Shown here: positions 1 through 7,552 of the stretch, piece by piece | How positions within the stretch are numbered: the stretch's first letter is position 1 | Layout: the number at the start of each line of letters is the position of its first letter | Assembly (NCBI GenBank): GCA_045629045.1 | Contig: JAZQQM010000060.1 | Location: 1 to 37,096 of the forward strand | Reading direction: 5' to 3' | From: JAILLW01 sp045629045 | GTDB taxonomy: Bacteria; Bacillota; Clostridia; Lachnospirales; Lachnospiraceae | DNA length: 37,096 nucleotides | Position numbers and translations under genes: made by a program | Notes under the pieces: model-generated | Databases searched by the model: none | Told to the model about the DNA's origin: nothing | What the model saw: only the letters and a program-made list of their open reading frames with translations

Positions 1-837
1 GTTTGTAACACCCATTGCTGTAGAGTCGTTAGAAGCCATAACTGCATCGAGCTGTGTTCCGTCAGCGTAGTTAGCTGAGATGATAGCATCGAATCTAGCC
101 TGAGCTGCTTCTGTTGCCCAACCTGCTGTAGCTACTGTATCGAAATCAACCTGACCTGACTTAACAACTAACTTGCCGTTGTCGATGTAAGGCTGAAGAA
201 CGTCCATAGCTCCGCCGAAGAAGAATCTTGCATTGTTGTCACCGGGGTCACCTGTGATTAACTCAATGTTGAAAGGACCTTCTGCGTTGTCAAGATCAAG
301 CTGTTCCTTGATGTATTCGCCCTGCTTTGTTCCAACCATGTAGTTATCAAATGTAGCATAGTAAGAAACTGCATCTGAGTTCATGATAAGACGGTCATAA
401 GCGATAACCTTAACACCGGCTTCCTTAGCCTGCTCAAGAACTGTTCCAAGTGAATCACCATCGATAGAAGCGATTACGAGAACGCTGCATCCTGAAGCGA
501 TCATGTTTTCGATCTGGTTAACCTGAGTTGCGATATCGTTAGAAGCATACTGAAGATCTACTTCATAACCTGCTGCCATTAACTGTTCCTGCATGTTGGC
601 ACCATCCTGGTTCCATCTCTGAAGGTCCTTAGTAGGCATTGCAACACCAACCTTGTTTCCTGTAGCTTCTGCTGCAGGTGCTTCTGCTGCAGGTGCTTCC
701 TCTGCTGCAGGTGCTTCTTCTGTTACTTCTGTTGTTGTCTCAGCTGCAGGAGCTTCTTCCTTAGTTGCAGAACAACCGATTAACATAGAAGCAACCATTG
801 CTACAGCTAAAACTGAGCTTAAAAGTTTTTTCTTCAT
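1..837 (-). CDS. ChvE/XylF-type sugar ABC transporter substrate-binding lipoprotein (C-terminus beyond left edge)
   Basis: This is the extracytoplasmic sugar receptor of an ABC importer; 279 codons are visible before the window ends. The N-terminus is a lipoprotein signal with lipobox LIGC, followed by an Ala/Glu/Pro linker with repeated EAPAA units. A periplasmic-binding-protein fold follows, with QRWNQD, ASIDGDSL, AYDRLI and a TFDN segment, motifs I associate with the ChvE/XylF xylose/glucose/galactose group. Two ATGs compete. The one at 837 has an 8-base gap to GGAGG, while the one at 843 has only 2, so 837 is chosen. A terminator at 951-993 lies upstream, so the gene has its own promoter. 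The ATPase and permease genes probably follow to the left. The exact sugar cannot be read from the sequence. Confidence 0.9.
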   Translation of the reverse strand, partial: MKKKLLSSVLAVAMVASMLIGCSATKEEAPAAETTTEVTEEAPAAEEAPAAEAPAAEATGNKVGVAMPTKDLQRWNQDGANMQEQLMAAGYEVDLQYASNDIATQVNQIENMIASGCSVLVIASIDGDSLGTVLEQAKEAGVKVIAYDRLIMNSDAVSYYATFDNYMVGTKQGEYIKEQLDLDNAEGPFNIELITGDPGDNNARFFFGGAMDVLQPYIDNGKLVVKSGQVDFDTVATAGWATEAAQARFDAIISANYADGTQLDAVMASNDSTAMGVTN

Positions 838-843
838 TTTCAT

Positions 844-950
844 TTCCTCCCTTTCATTTTGAAGATTTTAACTCAACGTCTAAGAATTTATCATATAAAC
901 AATAGGAATAACTTGTGACATTCTTCATTTTTTTATAATCGTCAACAGGC
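844..950 (-). promoter_or_regulatory. Promoter region of the sugar-binding protein gene
   Basis: This AT-rich stretch lies between the upstream terminator and the start at 837. On the minus strand a TATGAT (890-895) could be a -10 box. Seventeen bases upstream the hexamer is TCACAA (913-918), a poor -35, as expected if an activator is needed. The AraC-type regulator encoded upstream is the obvious candidate. No clear operator repeat was recognised. The strong ribosome site GGAGG lies at about 846-852. Confidence 0.35.
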
Positions 951-993
951 AAAAAAATAAGGTGCTAGGACTTTTTTGTCATTCCTAACACCT
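951..993 (-). terminator. Rho-independent terminator after the sugar-sensing operon
   Basis: On the minus strand AGGTGTTAGGA pairs with TCCTAGCACCT across a 12-base loop (one G-U or mismatch), followed by a run of seven T. It lies about 55 bases after the stop of the lipoprotein gene at 1047. It separates the regulatory operon from the transporter gene, implying separate expression. Confidence 0.85.
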
Positions 994-1046
994 AAATCAC
1001 AATAAAATGCTATTCAATATCTTGTATACCAGTCGCCGATTTAACA

Positions 1047-2111
1047 CTATTTATGGACATTCAGATATACTTCTTCTTTAAGATGGAAGCCTGTACTTAT
1101 TATGGCAGAATCAATATTATTCTCGGTAACGCATACGGGTTCAAGTTTAACAAAAGGTATCGTCCCGTTACCGTTATTAATGGTCGACACGTCGTTACCG
1201 CTTATTTTTTCATCGTTTGCCATGGCTACGGCACATTCCGCCGCACGCTGTGCAAGTTTCTCAACAGGCTTGTACACTGTCATAATCTGTGTTCCTTCGA
1301 CAATTCTCTGACAGGCTTCAAGATCCGCATCCTGACCCGTAATCATAACCTTGCCTGCAAGGCGCTTTTCCGAAAGCACTCTAACCACCTGGCTTGCCAG
1401 GTTATCGTTACCGCACATAATAGCATCTGCCTGTTCCACGGTCTCAAAATTATCATAAATATAATCGGAGGCTATTTCAGCTTTCCATCCGTCACAGTGA
1501 GTAGTATCGATAACCTCCACATTATTATCATTCATGACCTTAATAAAAGCACTTTCAACCAATGATACATTATTATCTGCAGGGGAGCCGCCTATCATAA
1601 TAACCTTTCCGCCGTTAAGTCCGTTAGCCACCAGAGTCTGCCCCATCATAGTTCCAACTTCTTCATTGTCAAAAGATATATATAAGTCGAGGTCCGCATT
1701 GTTAATAAGTCTGTCGTATGCGATAACTTTTATTCCCGCATCCTTTGCTTTCTTAACAGACTCCGACAGTGAATCCGAATCAATACAGACAATAACTATT
1801 ACATCCATTCCCTTCTGAATGAAATAATCAATCTGTTCTTTTTGAGTTTCGATATCACCGTTGGCATTTTGAACGTTAACATCCGCGCCAAGTTCTTTGC
1901 ACTTTGAGACAAAGACATCTCTGTCCCTTTGCCATCTTTCAATAATGAAAGAGTCAAAGCACATACCGATTTGCGGTCTTGTTTCTTCTTCATTTTCCTG
2001 TACCGGAGCCTCAGGGGTATTGCCGGAACAACCCGTAAGCAACGGGAGTATCATCAGTGACACTATTGTCATATATGCAATTGTCTTTTTAATTACCGAT
2101 AAACTTCTCAT
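1047..2111 (-). CDS. Sugar-binding lipoprotein, accessory receptor of the sensor operon
   Basis: The 354-residue protein has a signal peptide with lipobox LLTGC (Cys28) and a type-1 periplasmic-binding fold. It shares motifs with the transporter's binding protein at the left edge: RWQRD, CIDSDSL, VIAYDRLI and SFDN, so it probably binds a related sugar. It is the last gene of the sensor operon, 35 bases after the response regulator, and a terminator follows it. It has no linked permease. It may present ligand to the anchored sensor, buffer ligand at the surface, or be a second transporter receptor; the sequence does not decide. It differs from the membrane-anchored binding protein at 5215-6321, which lacks the AYDRLI-type signature. 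Confidence 0.85.
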   Translation of the reverse strand: MRSLSVIKKTIAYMTIVSLMILPLLTGCSGNTPEAPVQENEEETRPQIGMCFDSFIIERWQRDRDVFVSKCKELGADVNVQNANGDIETQKEQIDYFIQKGMDVIVIVCIDSDSLSESVKKAKDAGIKVIAYDRLINNADLDLYISFDNEEVGTMMGQTLVANGLNGGKVIMIGGSPADNNVSLVESAFIKVMNDNNVEVIDTTHCDGWKAEIASDYIYDNFETVEQADAIMCGNDNLASQVVRVLSEKRLAGKVMITGQDADLEACQRIVEGTQIMTVYKPVEKLAQRAAECAVAMANDEKISGNDVSTINNGNGTIPFVKLEPVCVTENNIDSAIISTGFHLKEEVYLNVHK

Positions 2112-2146
2112 ACGTTATTCTCCGCAGCTATCGTAAGTTATCAATC

Positions 2147-3739
2147 CTAATTATTATCCTTAAACTCCGTAGGGGTCACACCTACATTTTTCTTAAAGGT
2201 TCGGCTGAAGTAATTCGGATCCTGATATCCGCAAAGGGAACAAATTTCCTTCATTGAATAATTGGAATTTTTAAGAAGGTCCTTTGCCTTTTCCATTCTC
2301 ACATTTGTAAGATACTCTATGAAGTTCTCACCGGTTTCTTCCTTAAATATCTTACTGAAATAATATGGTGAAATATCAACCACTCTTGATACATCATCAA
2401 GAGAAATATCCTTTGCGAAATTACTGTTAATGTATTCCTTTGCATTCATAATGGAATCATTTGACTTTTCTTCGCGCTTGTTCATAATATCACGGCAGGC
2501 AGTGGATACCTTTTCGCTAAACCATGTTTTTAATTCTTCAAAGGAATCCATACTCATTATTTCCGGCAGATAATTATCCCTGGAATTAAACTTATATGTA
2601 AGGCCTCCGTTTAAATAGGCAAGCCTTTCGGCATACATGGCAAATTCCAAAATCTTTATCTTGATTCCCATAATATTGTTCGAATTGTTTTCCCACATCC
2701 AGTTACAGAATTTATCAAGATGAAGATTTGCCTCATTAACATCGCCTCTTGAAATTGAATCAAATAAATCCTTTTCGATATCGATAGGATAATCTTCTTC
2801 ATAATCGCATCCTATAGGCAGGTCATCAGCATGAGCCACAGAACCTGTGGAAGCATTAAGGGCATTGAGAGCTTCCTTATATGACTCTCCCAGTTCCCTA
2901 AGTTCTCTTACGCTACCGATACCGATTCTGAAACTTATATCTACCTTTTTACGCATATAGCGAACAAGTTCTCTTGCTCTTTCGATAAGGGCAGATCTTT
3001 CGCCCAAATCCATCTGGGCATTTGCATAAGGGACAAGAACAGCTATCTTATTAGCCATTACCGAGCCTACCTTACAGGGAAAGAACTCCTTAAGGCACTC
3101 TCTTACTTCCGTGTAGTGATTTGAAATCTTAACCGAACTTCCAACCGCATTGGTCATATGTGTACCAACCTGAGAATCTCCGCAGATTACGCTTATCATA
3201 TATCCGTAATTATCTTCTACTCCCAGTATAGTCTTGTAATTATCTATATCCTCGTCAAAATTTTCCTGAAGAAGAATGTTATAAATCAAACCGTTTTCTA
3301 TAATAGGCTCTATAGTTTCAAGTTTTTCTTTAATAAGAAGATCGTCACTTCTTTTCTTACGTTCGGAATCAATTACTTCCATAGCCTTTCTTATGGTAGA
3401 AACTATCTTTGTTCTTTCCATTGGCTTATTGATATATTCCAAAACTCCCAGCTTAATTGCTTCCTTTGCATAATCGAATTTGTCATATGCACTCATGACA
3501 ATAAAAACAGTTCCCTTCGAAAACTGCTTGATTTCTCTCATGGCATCTATACCGTTAATACCCGGCATCTGAATATCCATAATGGCAATATCCGGTCTGA
3601 ATCGTTCTGCAAGTTCAATTACCGATCTTCCGGTCTTGGCAAATTCCACTTCGCACTCGGAACCGAATTCCTTTTCAATTATGAACTTAAGAGAGTCAAT
3701 TACTATACCTTCATCATCGGCCAGCATTATTCTGTACAT
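2147..3739 (-). CDS. YesN-like response regulator with AraC-type DNA-binding domain
   Basis: The 530-residue protein has an N-terminal receiver domain (about 1-120) with acidic pocket DDE near residue 9, phosphoacceptor Asp55 in IMDIQMPG and Lys105 in NKP. A middle region of about 300 residues is typical of YesN proteins. The C-terminus (about 430-528) holds two AraC helix-turn-helix motifs ending in GYQDPNYFSRTFKKNVGVTP. GGGGG precedes the ATG by 6 bases, and the start is one base after the kinase stop, so the two are translated together. The likely role is to activate the downstream transporter promoter when the kinase senses sugar. Family assignment is firm; the regulated genes are inferred. 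Confidence 0.93.
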   Translation of the reverse strand: MYRIMLADDEGIVIDSLKFIIEKEFGSECEVEFAKTGRSVIELAERFRPDIAIMDIQMPGINGIDAMREIKQFSKGTVFIVMSAYDKFDYAKEAIKLGVLEYINKPMERTKIVSTIRKAMEVIDSERKKRSDDLLIKEKLETIEPIIENGLIYNILLQENFDEDIDNYKTILGVEDNYGYMISVICGDSQVGTHMTNAVGSSVKISNHYTEVRECLKEFFPCKVGSVMANKIAVLVPYANAQMDLGERSALIERARELVRYMRKKVDISFRIGIGSVRELRELGESYKEALNALNASTGSVAHADDLPIGCDYEEDYPIDIEKDLFDSISRGDVNEANLHLDKFCNWMWENNSNNIMGIKIKILEFAMYAERLAYLNGGLTYKFNSRDNYLPEIMSMDSFEELKTWFSEKVSTACRDIMNKREEKSNDSIMNAKEYINSNFAKDISLDDVSRVVDISPYYFSKIFKEETGENFIEYLTNVRMEKAKDLLKNSNYSMKEICSLCGYQDPNYFSRTFKKNVGVTPTEFKDNN

Positions 3740-3740
3740 A

Positions 3741-5222
3741 CTAATCCCCCGCGGCTTCTACCGGGATATTGATTACAACTTCGGTACCCATTCCCAGTCC
3801 GTCCGAATAAATATCTATGATATCATCTCTTTCTGCATAAAGGCGCAGACGTGCGATAATATTGTCCATTCCGATTCCGTTTGAATCACCACGCTGCTCA
3901 ACATATTTCCACTTACCGTTAATAACCATGTCGATTTCTTCCGGTGTCATTCCTCTACCGTTATCTCTAACAGAAATATATACTTTGTTTCCGTCTTTGT
4001 ATACCTTTAGATTAATATGACCCTTATCCCCCATTTCACGAATTCCGTGATTTATTGCATTTTCCACAATGGGTTGAAGAATCATACTGGGCATATGTGT
4101 ACCAAGGAGCCTTTCATCTATCTGTTTATCATAATGAATGTCTCCCGAAAACCTTACGTTCAGGATTTCAATATAATTATCTACAAGTGTAACTTCTTCG
4201 CCAACCGTAACATGATTATCCTGCTTCTTAACATTATATCTGAAAAAGTCCGCCACAGTCTGAACATATTCATATGTTCTGTCGGCCCCCTCCATCATGG
4301 CAAGCTGAGCACCGGCATTTAATGTATTAAACAAAAAGTGAGGATTAATCTGTGCCTGAAGATACTTAAGCTGGGCATCCTTAAGATGTGTTTCCATCAT
4401 AAGCTCCTTCTCCTGCATAAGTCTTTCTTTATCCATACTCATACGGAGTTTTTCGATATAATCCCTTATACTTACGACCATCTTGTTAAAGGCTTTGGTC
4501 ACAATTCCTATTTCATCGTTCGTATTACTTATGGGCAATGTTGCATCAAAATTACCGTTAGCCACCTCTTCTGCCGTCTGAGCCAGACTCTGGAGGGGCG
4601 ATATAAGTGCTTTTGCAATGTTAACAATTACAATTACATTTCCCACAATAACCAGGAACATGACAATTGTTGCGAACACCTCGAACTTACCGAACTGTGT
4701 TGTAAGTTCGGAGTATCGTGCGGAGTTTGATACGAATCTTTCTTCATTAAGGGCCGAAATATATGTGTTTATATATTTGTACAGTTCCGTGGCATTTTCG
4801 TATCGAAGTCTGTATTTTTCCACGTTACGACCACGCTTGGCTTCAATGGTCTGGGATACTTCCTCAAGATAGTCATTGGACATATTCTTAATGTTTCGTT
4901 CCATTCTTAAGAAATTTTCGTCCGAAACCTTATCCCCCAGTTCCATTACAAGATTGGAATAATTCTGTTCATCTATATAATACTGTTCCAAAGCATCCGA
5001 GGTCTTCGAATTAAGGTAAAGGGTCATACTGTCCTGCACTCGTTCGAGACTGTCTTTAATTTCATTAAGATGACGGTTATCCTGATATGTCATGTTCATT
5101 TCCACAGACATATTGTTAATACCGATAATAAGTGCGAAATTAACTACAAAAATAAGGAAATTCGCCATAATATATATCAAACTTATCTTGGCATACAAAG
5201 GGAGGGATTTGAATTTATTCAT
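3741..5222 (-). CDS. YesM/LytS-like sensor histidine kinase
   Basis: The membrane kinase has about 493 residues. A first membrane segment (about 15-38) is followed by an extracytoplasmic helical region to about 180 and a second membrane segment. A HAMP domain comes next, then a His_kinase domain with the phospho-accepting motif QINPHFLFNTLN, then an HATPase with N-box ENAINHGI and G-boxes DNGRGM and GIGMDNI. The ATG at 5222 is preferred over 5231 because GGAGG sits 9 bases before it but abuts the other. The gene overlaps the end of the anchored binding protein by 8 bases. The external region is not a sugar-binding fold, so ligand input probably comes from that partner, as in clostridial XylFII-LytS systems. 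Confidence 0.92.
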   Translation of the reverse strand: MNKFKSLPLYAKISLIYIMANFLIFVVNFALIIGINNMSVEMNMTYQDNRHLNEIKDSLERVQDSMTLYLNSKTSDALEQYYIDEQNYSNLVMELGDKVSDENFLRMERNIKNMSNDYLEEVSQTIEAKRGRNVEKYRLRYENATELYKYINTYISALNEERFVSNSARYSELTTQFGKFEVFATIVMFLVIVGNVIVIVNIAKALISPLQSLAQTAEEVANGNFDATLPISNTNDEIGIVTKAFNKMVVSIRDYIEKLRMSMDKERLMQEKELMMETHLKDAQLKYLQAQINPHFLFNTLNAGAQLAMMEGADRTYEYVQTVADFFRYNVKKQDNHVTVGEEVTLVDNYIEILNVRFSGDIHYDKQIDERLLGTHMPSMILQPIVENAINHGIREMGDKGHINLKVYKDGNKVYISVRDNGRGMTPEEIDMVINGKWKYVEQRGDSNGIGMDNIIARLRLYAERDDIIDIYSDGLGMGTEVVINIPVEAAGD

Positions 5223-6321
5223 TCTTCGCATCCTCCGTCTTCATATAATAATCAACATTAGCTTTATTAATTAAAGTAACGTCTGCCGTAAAATACTGGC
5301 TTGTATTTCCAAGCTCGATAAATTCGTTTATGGCATCAACACAGAACTTACCCATCTGATTGGTATCAACCGCAACAGTTGCATAAATTACGTTTCTGTC
5401 TATGGCATTAAGTATCGTATCCGAATCGTAATATCCCAATATGCTTACATTACCAACCATGTTGTAGTCAACAACGGCCTGATATACGCAGGTTGTATCA
5501 AGTTCGTTAAGACATACCAGCACATCAGGGACTTTTTCTTCCATAAAGATATCACGAATCGACTCCTCAACAGAAAAGGCATTTGTTCTGTCGACGGGTA
5601 CGATATTAATTTCATATTCGGAATTGGCAGGAGCCTCTTCACGAAGGGTATCCTGCATAGATGATATAATGACATTCTGAGTAGAAGATTTTTCTTCCGC
5701 ATCGATTAATATGGTAATATCAATGGATTCAATATCGTAATCCGACTCCAGAATCTTGTCACGACGTTTTTCCTTAATAATATCGATAGCCTGATATCCG
5801 TACTCACGGCCGATATTATATCCGCTGACTCCCACATAAGAGCATCGGTTCGAACGGGTATTATCCGAATAAAGAGTAACAACGGGGATACCGTCCGCTA
5901 CAGCTTCATCAATAAGAGTTGTCATTTCCCTCGACTCGTCGGCATATACGATAATACCGTCAACATGAGAAGCAATTGCTATTCTCATTAATTCTTCACA
6001 GGAATATTCTTCCGAAAGGCTGTCCCCCAGAAGTTCTACGAAAACATCGGAATCAAGGCCGTTTAAATAGGCACCCTGATATACTGACTGCCAGAAAGAT
6101 GACTTGATGTCATCGGTAATCATTACATAGTATTTATTATATTCTTTGTCCACCACGTCATCTCTTGATGCTGTTATATAAAATCTAAAGGCAAAAATAC
6201 CAATAACAAGAGTTGTCGTCATGAAAACAAGGGTAAGAATCAATATTAAACTGCTCTTACCCACTGAAATCTTACGTTCTTTATTCTTTTTCGACTTTTC
6301 TTTGTCGGTGTTAATCGTCAT
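5215..6321 (-). CDS. Membrane-anchored sugar-binding protein, sensor partner of the kinase
   Basis: The 368-residue protein has a Lys-rich cytoplasmic start, one membrane segment (about 24-46) and an external type-1 periplasmic-binding fold of the ribose/galactose family. There is no lipobox. Visible features are the YYVMITDDIKSSFW strand-helix start, GIIVYADE, GIPVVTLYSD and YDSDTILNAI. It overlaps the preceding gene by 11 bases and the kinase by 8, so the three are translationally coupled. Its place directly before a YesM/LytS kinase resembles XylFII, the xylose co-sensor known from Clostridium beijerinckii. By analogy it would bind sugar and touch the kinase's outer domain. The ligand is unknown. 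Confidence 0.85.
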   Translation of the reverse strand: MTINTDKEKSKKNKERKISVGKSSLILILTLVFMTTTLVIGIFAFRFYITASRDDVVDKEYNKYYVMITDDIKSSFWQSVYQGAYLNGLDSDVFVELLGDSLSEEYSCEELMRIAIASHVDGIIVYADESREMTTLIDEAVADGIPVVTLYSDNTRSNRCSYVGVSGYNIGREYGYQAIDIIKEKRRDKILESDYDIESIDITILIDAEEKSSTQNVIISSMQDTLREEAPANSEYEINIVPVDRTNAFSVEESIRDIFMEEKVPDVLVCLNELDTTCVYQAVVDYNMVGNVSILGYYDSDTILNAIDRNVIYATVAVDTNQMGKFCVDAINEFIELGNTSQYFTADVTLINKANVDYYMKTEDAKNE

Positions 6322-7498
6322 TTTGCATCATCTGAAGGGAAACCATTGCCACTTTATCCTTAATGTACGAAACATCCAACTGAAGCTTGTAGTTGCTGTC
6401 ATCGGCATAAGGTATATAGTAAGAATAGACTTCGCCTTCAACTTTATCTTCCTTAATAATATTCTGAGACTTAAGCATGCTTAAAGCAGAATTTCTGTCC
6501 ATACCCGGGTATATTCCCAGCAACGATGTCTTCGGTGTACCGTCACCGTCAATATCAAGATAACTTACCATACCCGTTGTTTCATCATATATAACAGAAA
6601 CACATGCGTTTTTGAAATATCTGATATTTTCACCCACTATAGGTTCCGATTTACCAAGGGCACTTGATAATACGGTATATTCTTTGCCCATATAGTAATT
6701 CAATTCCGAACCTCTGTCGGAAGTGGTATTTGCCACAATAGCCTTGTCCGCAAAAAGATATATACAAAGAACAACTATTACGGTCAACACACCAAGAACC
6801 GTAAACAGCGCCGGCTTCTGTTTTGAAATCTTTTCTTTAATAATGTCGGCATTGGTAGGTTCTTCTATATGTTCGAACTCAAAAGGAACGTATGTAAAGT
6901 TCTTCTTACGTTCTTCTTCCTCGGCACGAAGTCGCTCTTCTTCAAGAGCCTTGGCTCTTGCCTTCTCCTCATCTTCAGCACGTAACTTAGCTGCATGAGC
7001 TTTGGCTTCTTCCTTCTCGCGAGCTCTCTTTTCTTCTATTCTGGCCTGCTCTTCGGCAAGCAGTCTGGCCTTTTCGGCCTGAGCACGTTCCCATTCTTCA
7101 CGGGCTTTGGCATCCTGCTCTCTAGTTTCCCTAAGAAGTTCTTTTTCTTCTTCGGCACGGGCTCTTCTGTTTGCGGCAAGGGCACTTTTTCGCTTGGCCT
7201 CTTCGATTTCAAACTGTTTCTGCTCGATAATGCCGTTTAATCTGTCAAGACATTCATCACAGACAACACCTTTGCCGTCCTCAATCCTGCCGTGACAGAA
7301 AATACACACATCTACAGAGGCTCTGTCCTCTGCAATATCAAGCATTGCCTGCTGAAACTTAAGACCGGTCTTTGATGAAAACATCTGTCTTTGAACGCAG
7401 ATGTTATACAGTTGTTTTAACTTCGCCTTATCAGAATAGTCCGCTTTTTCGTGGACCATCATTATGGCTTTAATTTCTTTAACGCTTATTTTTCCCAT
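6311..7498 (-). CDS. Zinc-ribbon, long charged helix, single-pass membrane protein of unknown function
   Basis: The protein has about 395 residues and I do not recognise a named family. After roughly 60 helical residues come two CxxC pairs (CIFC and CDEC, about 65-83), a small zinc ribbon. A very long Glu/Arg/Lys/Ala helix follows (about 90-205), then a membrane segment (about 234-254), then an external C-terminal domain of about 130 residues containing YLDIDGDGTP. The ATG at 7498 is chosen because the only upstream alternative, a TTG at 7534, is itself part of the -35 box. There is no clear ribosome site. It heads the sugar-sensor operon and overlaps the next gene by 11 bases, suggesting shared expression; a role in sensing is speculative. 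Confidence 0.7.
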   Translation of the reverse strand: MGKISVKEIKAIMMVHEKADYSDKAKLKQLYNICVQRQMFSSKTGLKFQQAMLDIAEDRASVDVCIFCHGRIEDGKGVVCDECLDRLNGIIEQKQFEIEEAKRKSALAANRRARAEEEKELLRETREQDAKAREEWERAQAEKARLLAEEQARIEEKRAREKEEAKAHAAKLRAEDEEKARAKALEEERLRAEEEERKKNFTYVPFEFEHIEEPTNADIIKEKISKQKPALFTVLGVLTVIVVLCIYLFADKAIVANTTSDRGSELNYYMGKEYTVLSSALGKSEPIVGENIRYFKNACVSVIYDETTGMVSYLDIDGDGTPKTSLLGIYPGMDRNSALSMLKSQNIIKEDKVEGEVYSYYIPYADDSNYKLQLDVSYIKDKVAMVSLQMMQNDD

Positions 7499-7534
7499 AA
7501 TGCCATTATAACCACATCCCAAAAGAATGTGCAA
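7498..7534 (-). promoter_or_regulatory. Sigma-A-type promoter placing the start codon at about +1
   Basis: On the minus strand TTGCAC (7529-7534), an 18-base spacer and a perfect TATAAT (7505-7510) are followed by GGCATT and then ATG. The start codon begins at the seventh base after the -10 box, the usual transcription start. No Shine-Dalgarno sequence precedes it, so the operon message may be leaderless. Confidence 0.65.
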
Positions 7535-7552
7535 AAAAATATTTATCTAAAA

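Noticed and set aside
653..862. Ala/Ser-rich plus-strand frame of 69 codons
   Set aside because: It is the antisense image of the repeated Glu/Ala/Pro linker in the sugar-binding lipoprotein and has no ribosome site.
7499..7534. TTG start that would add 12 residues to the zinc-ribbon coiled-coil protein
   Set aside because: The TTG is the first half of the -35 box TTGCAC and has no ribosome site; the ATG at 7498 fits the promoter.
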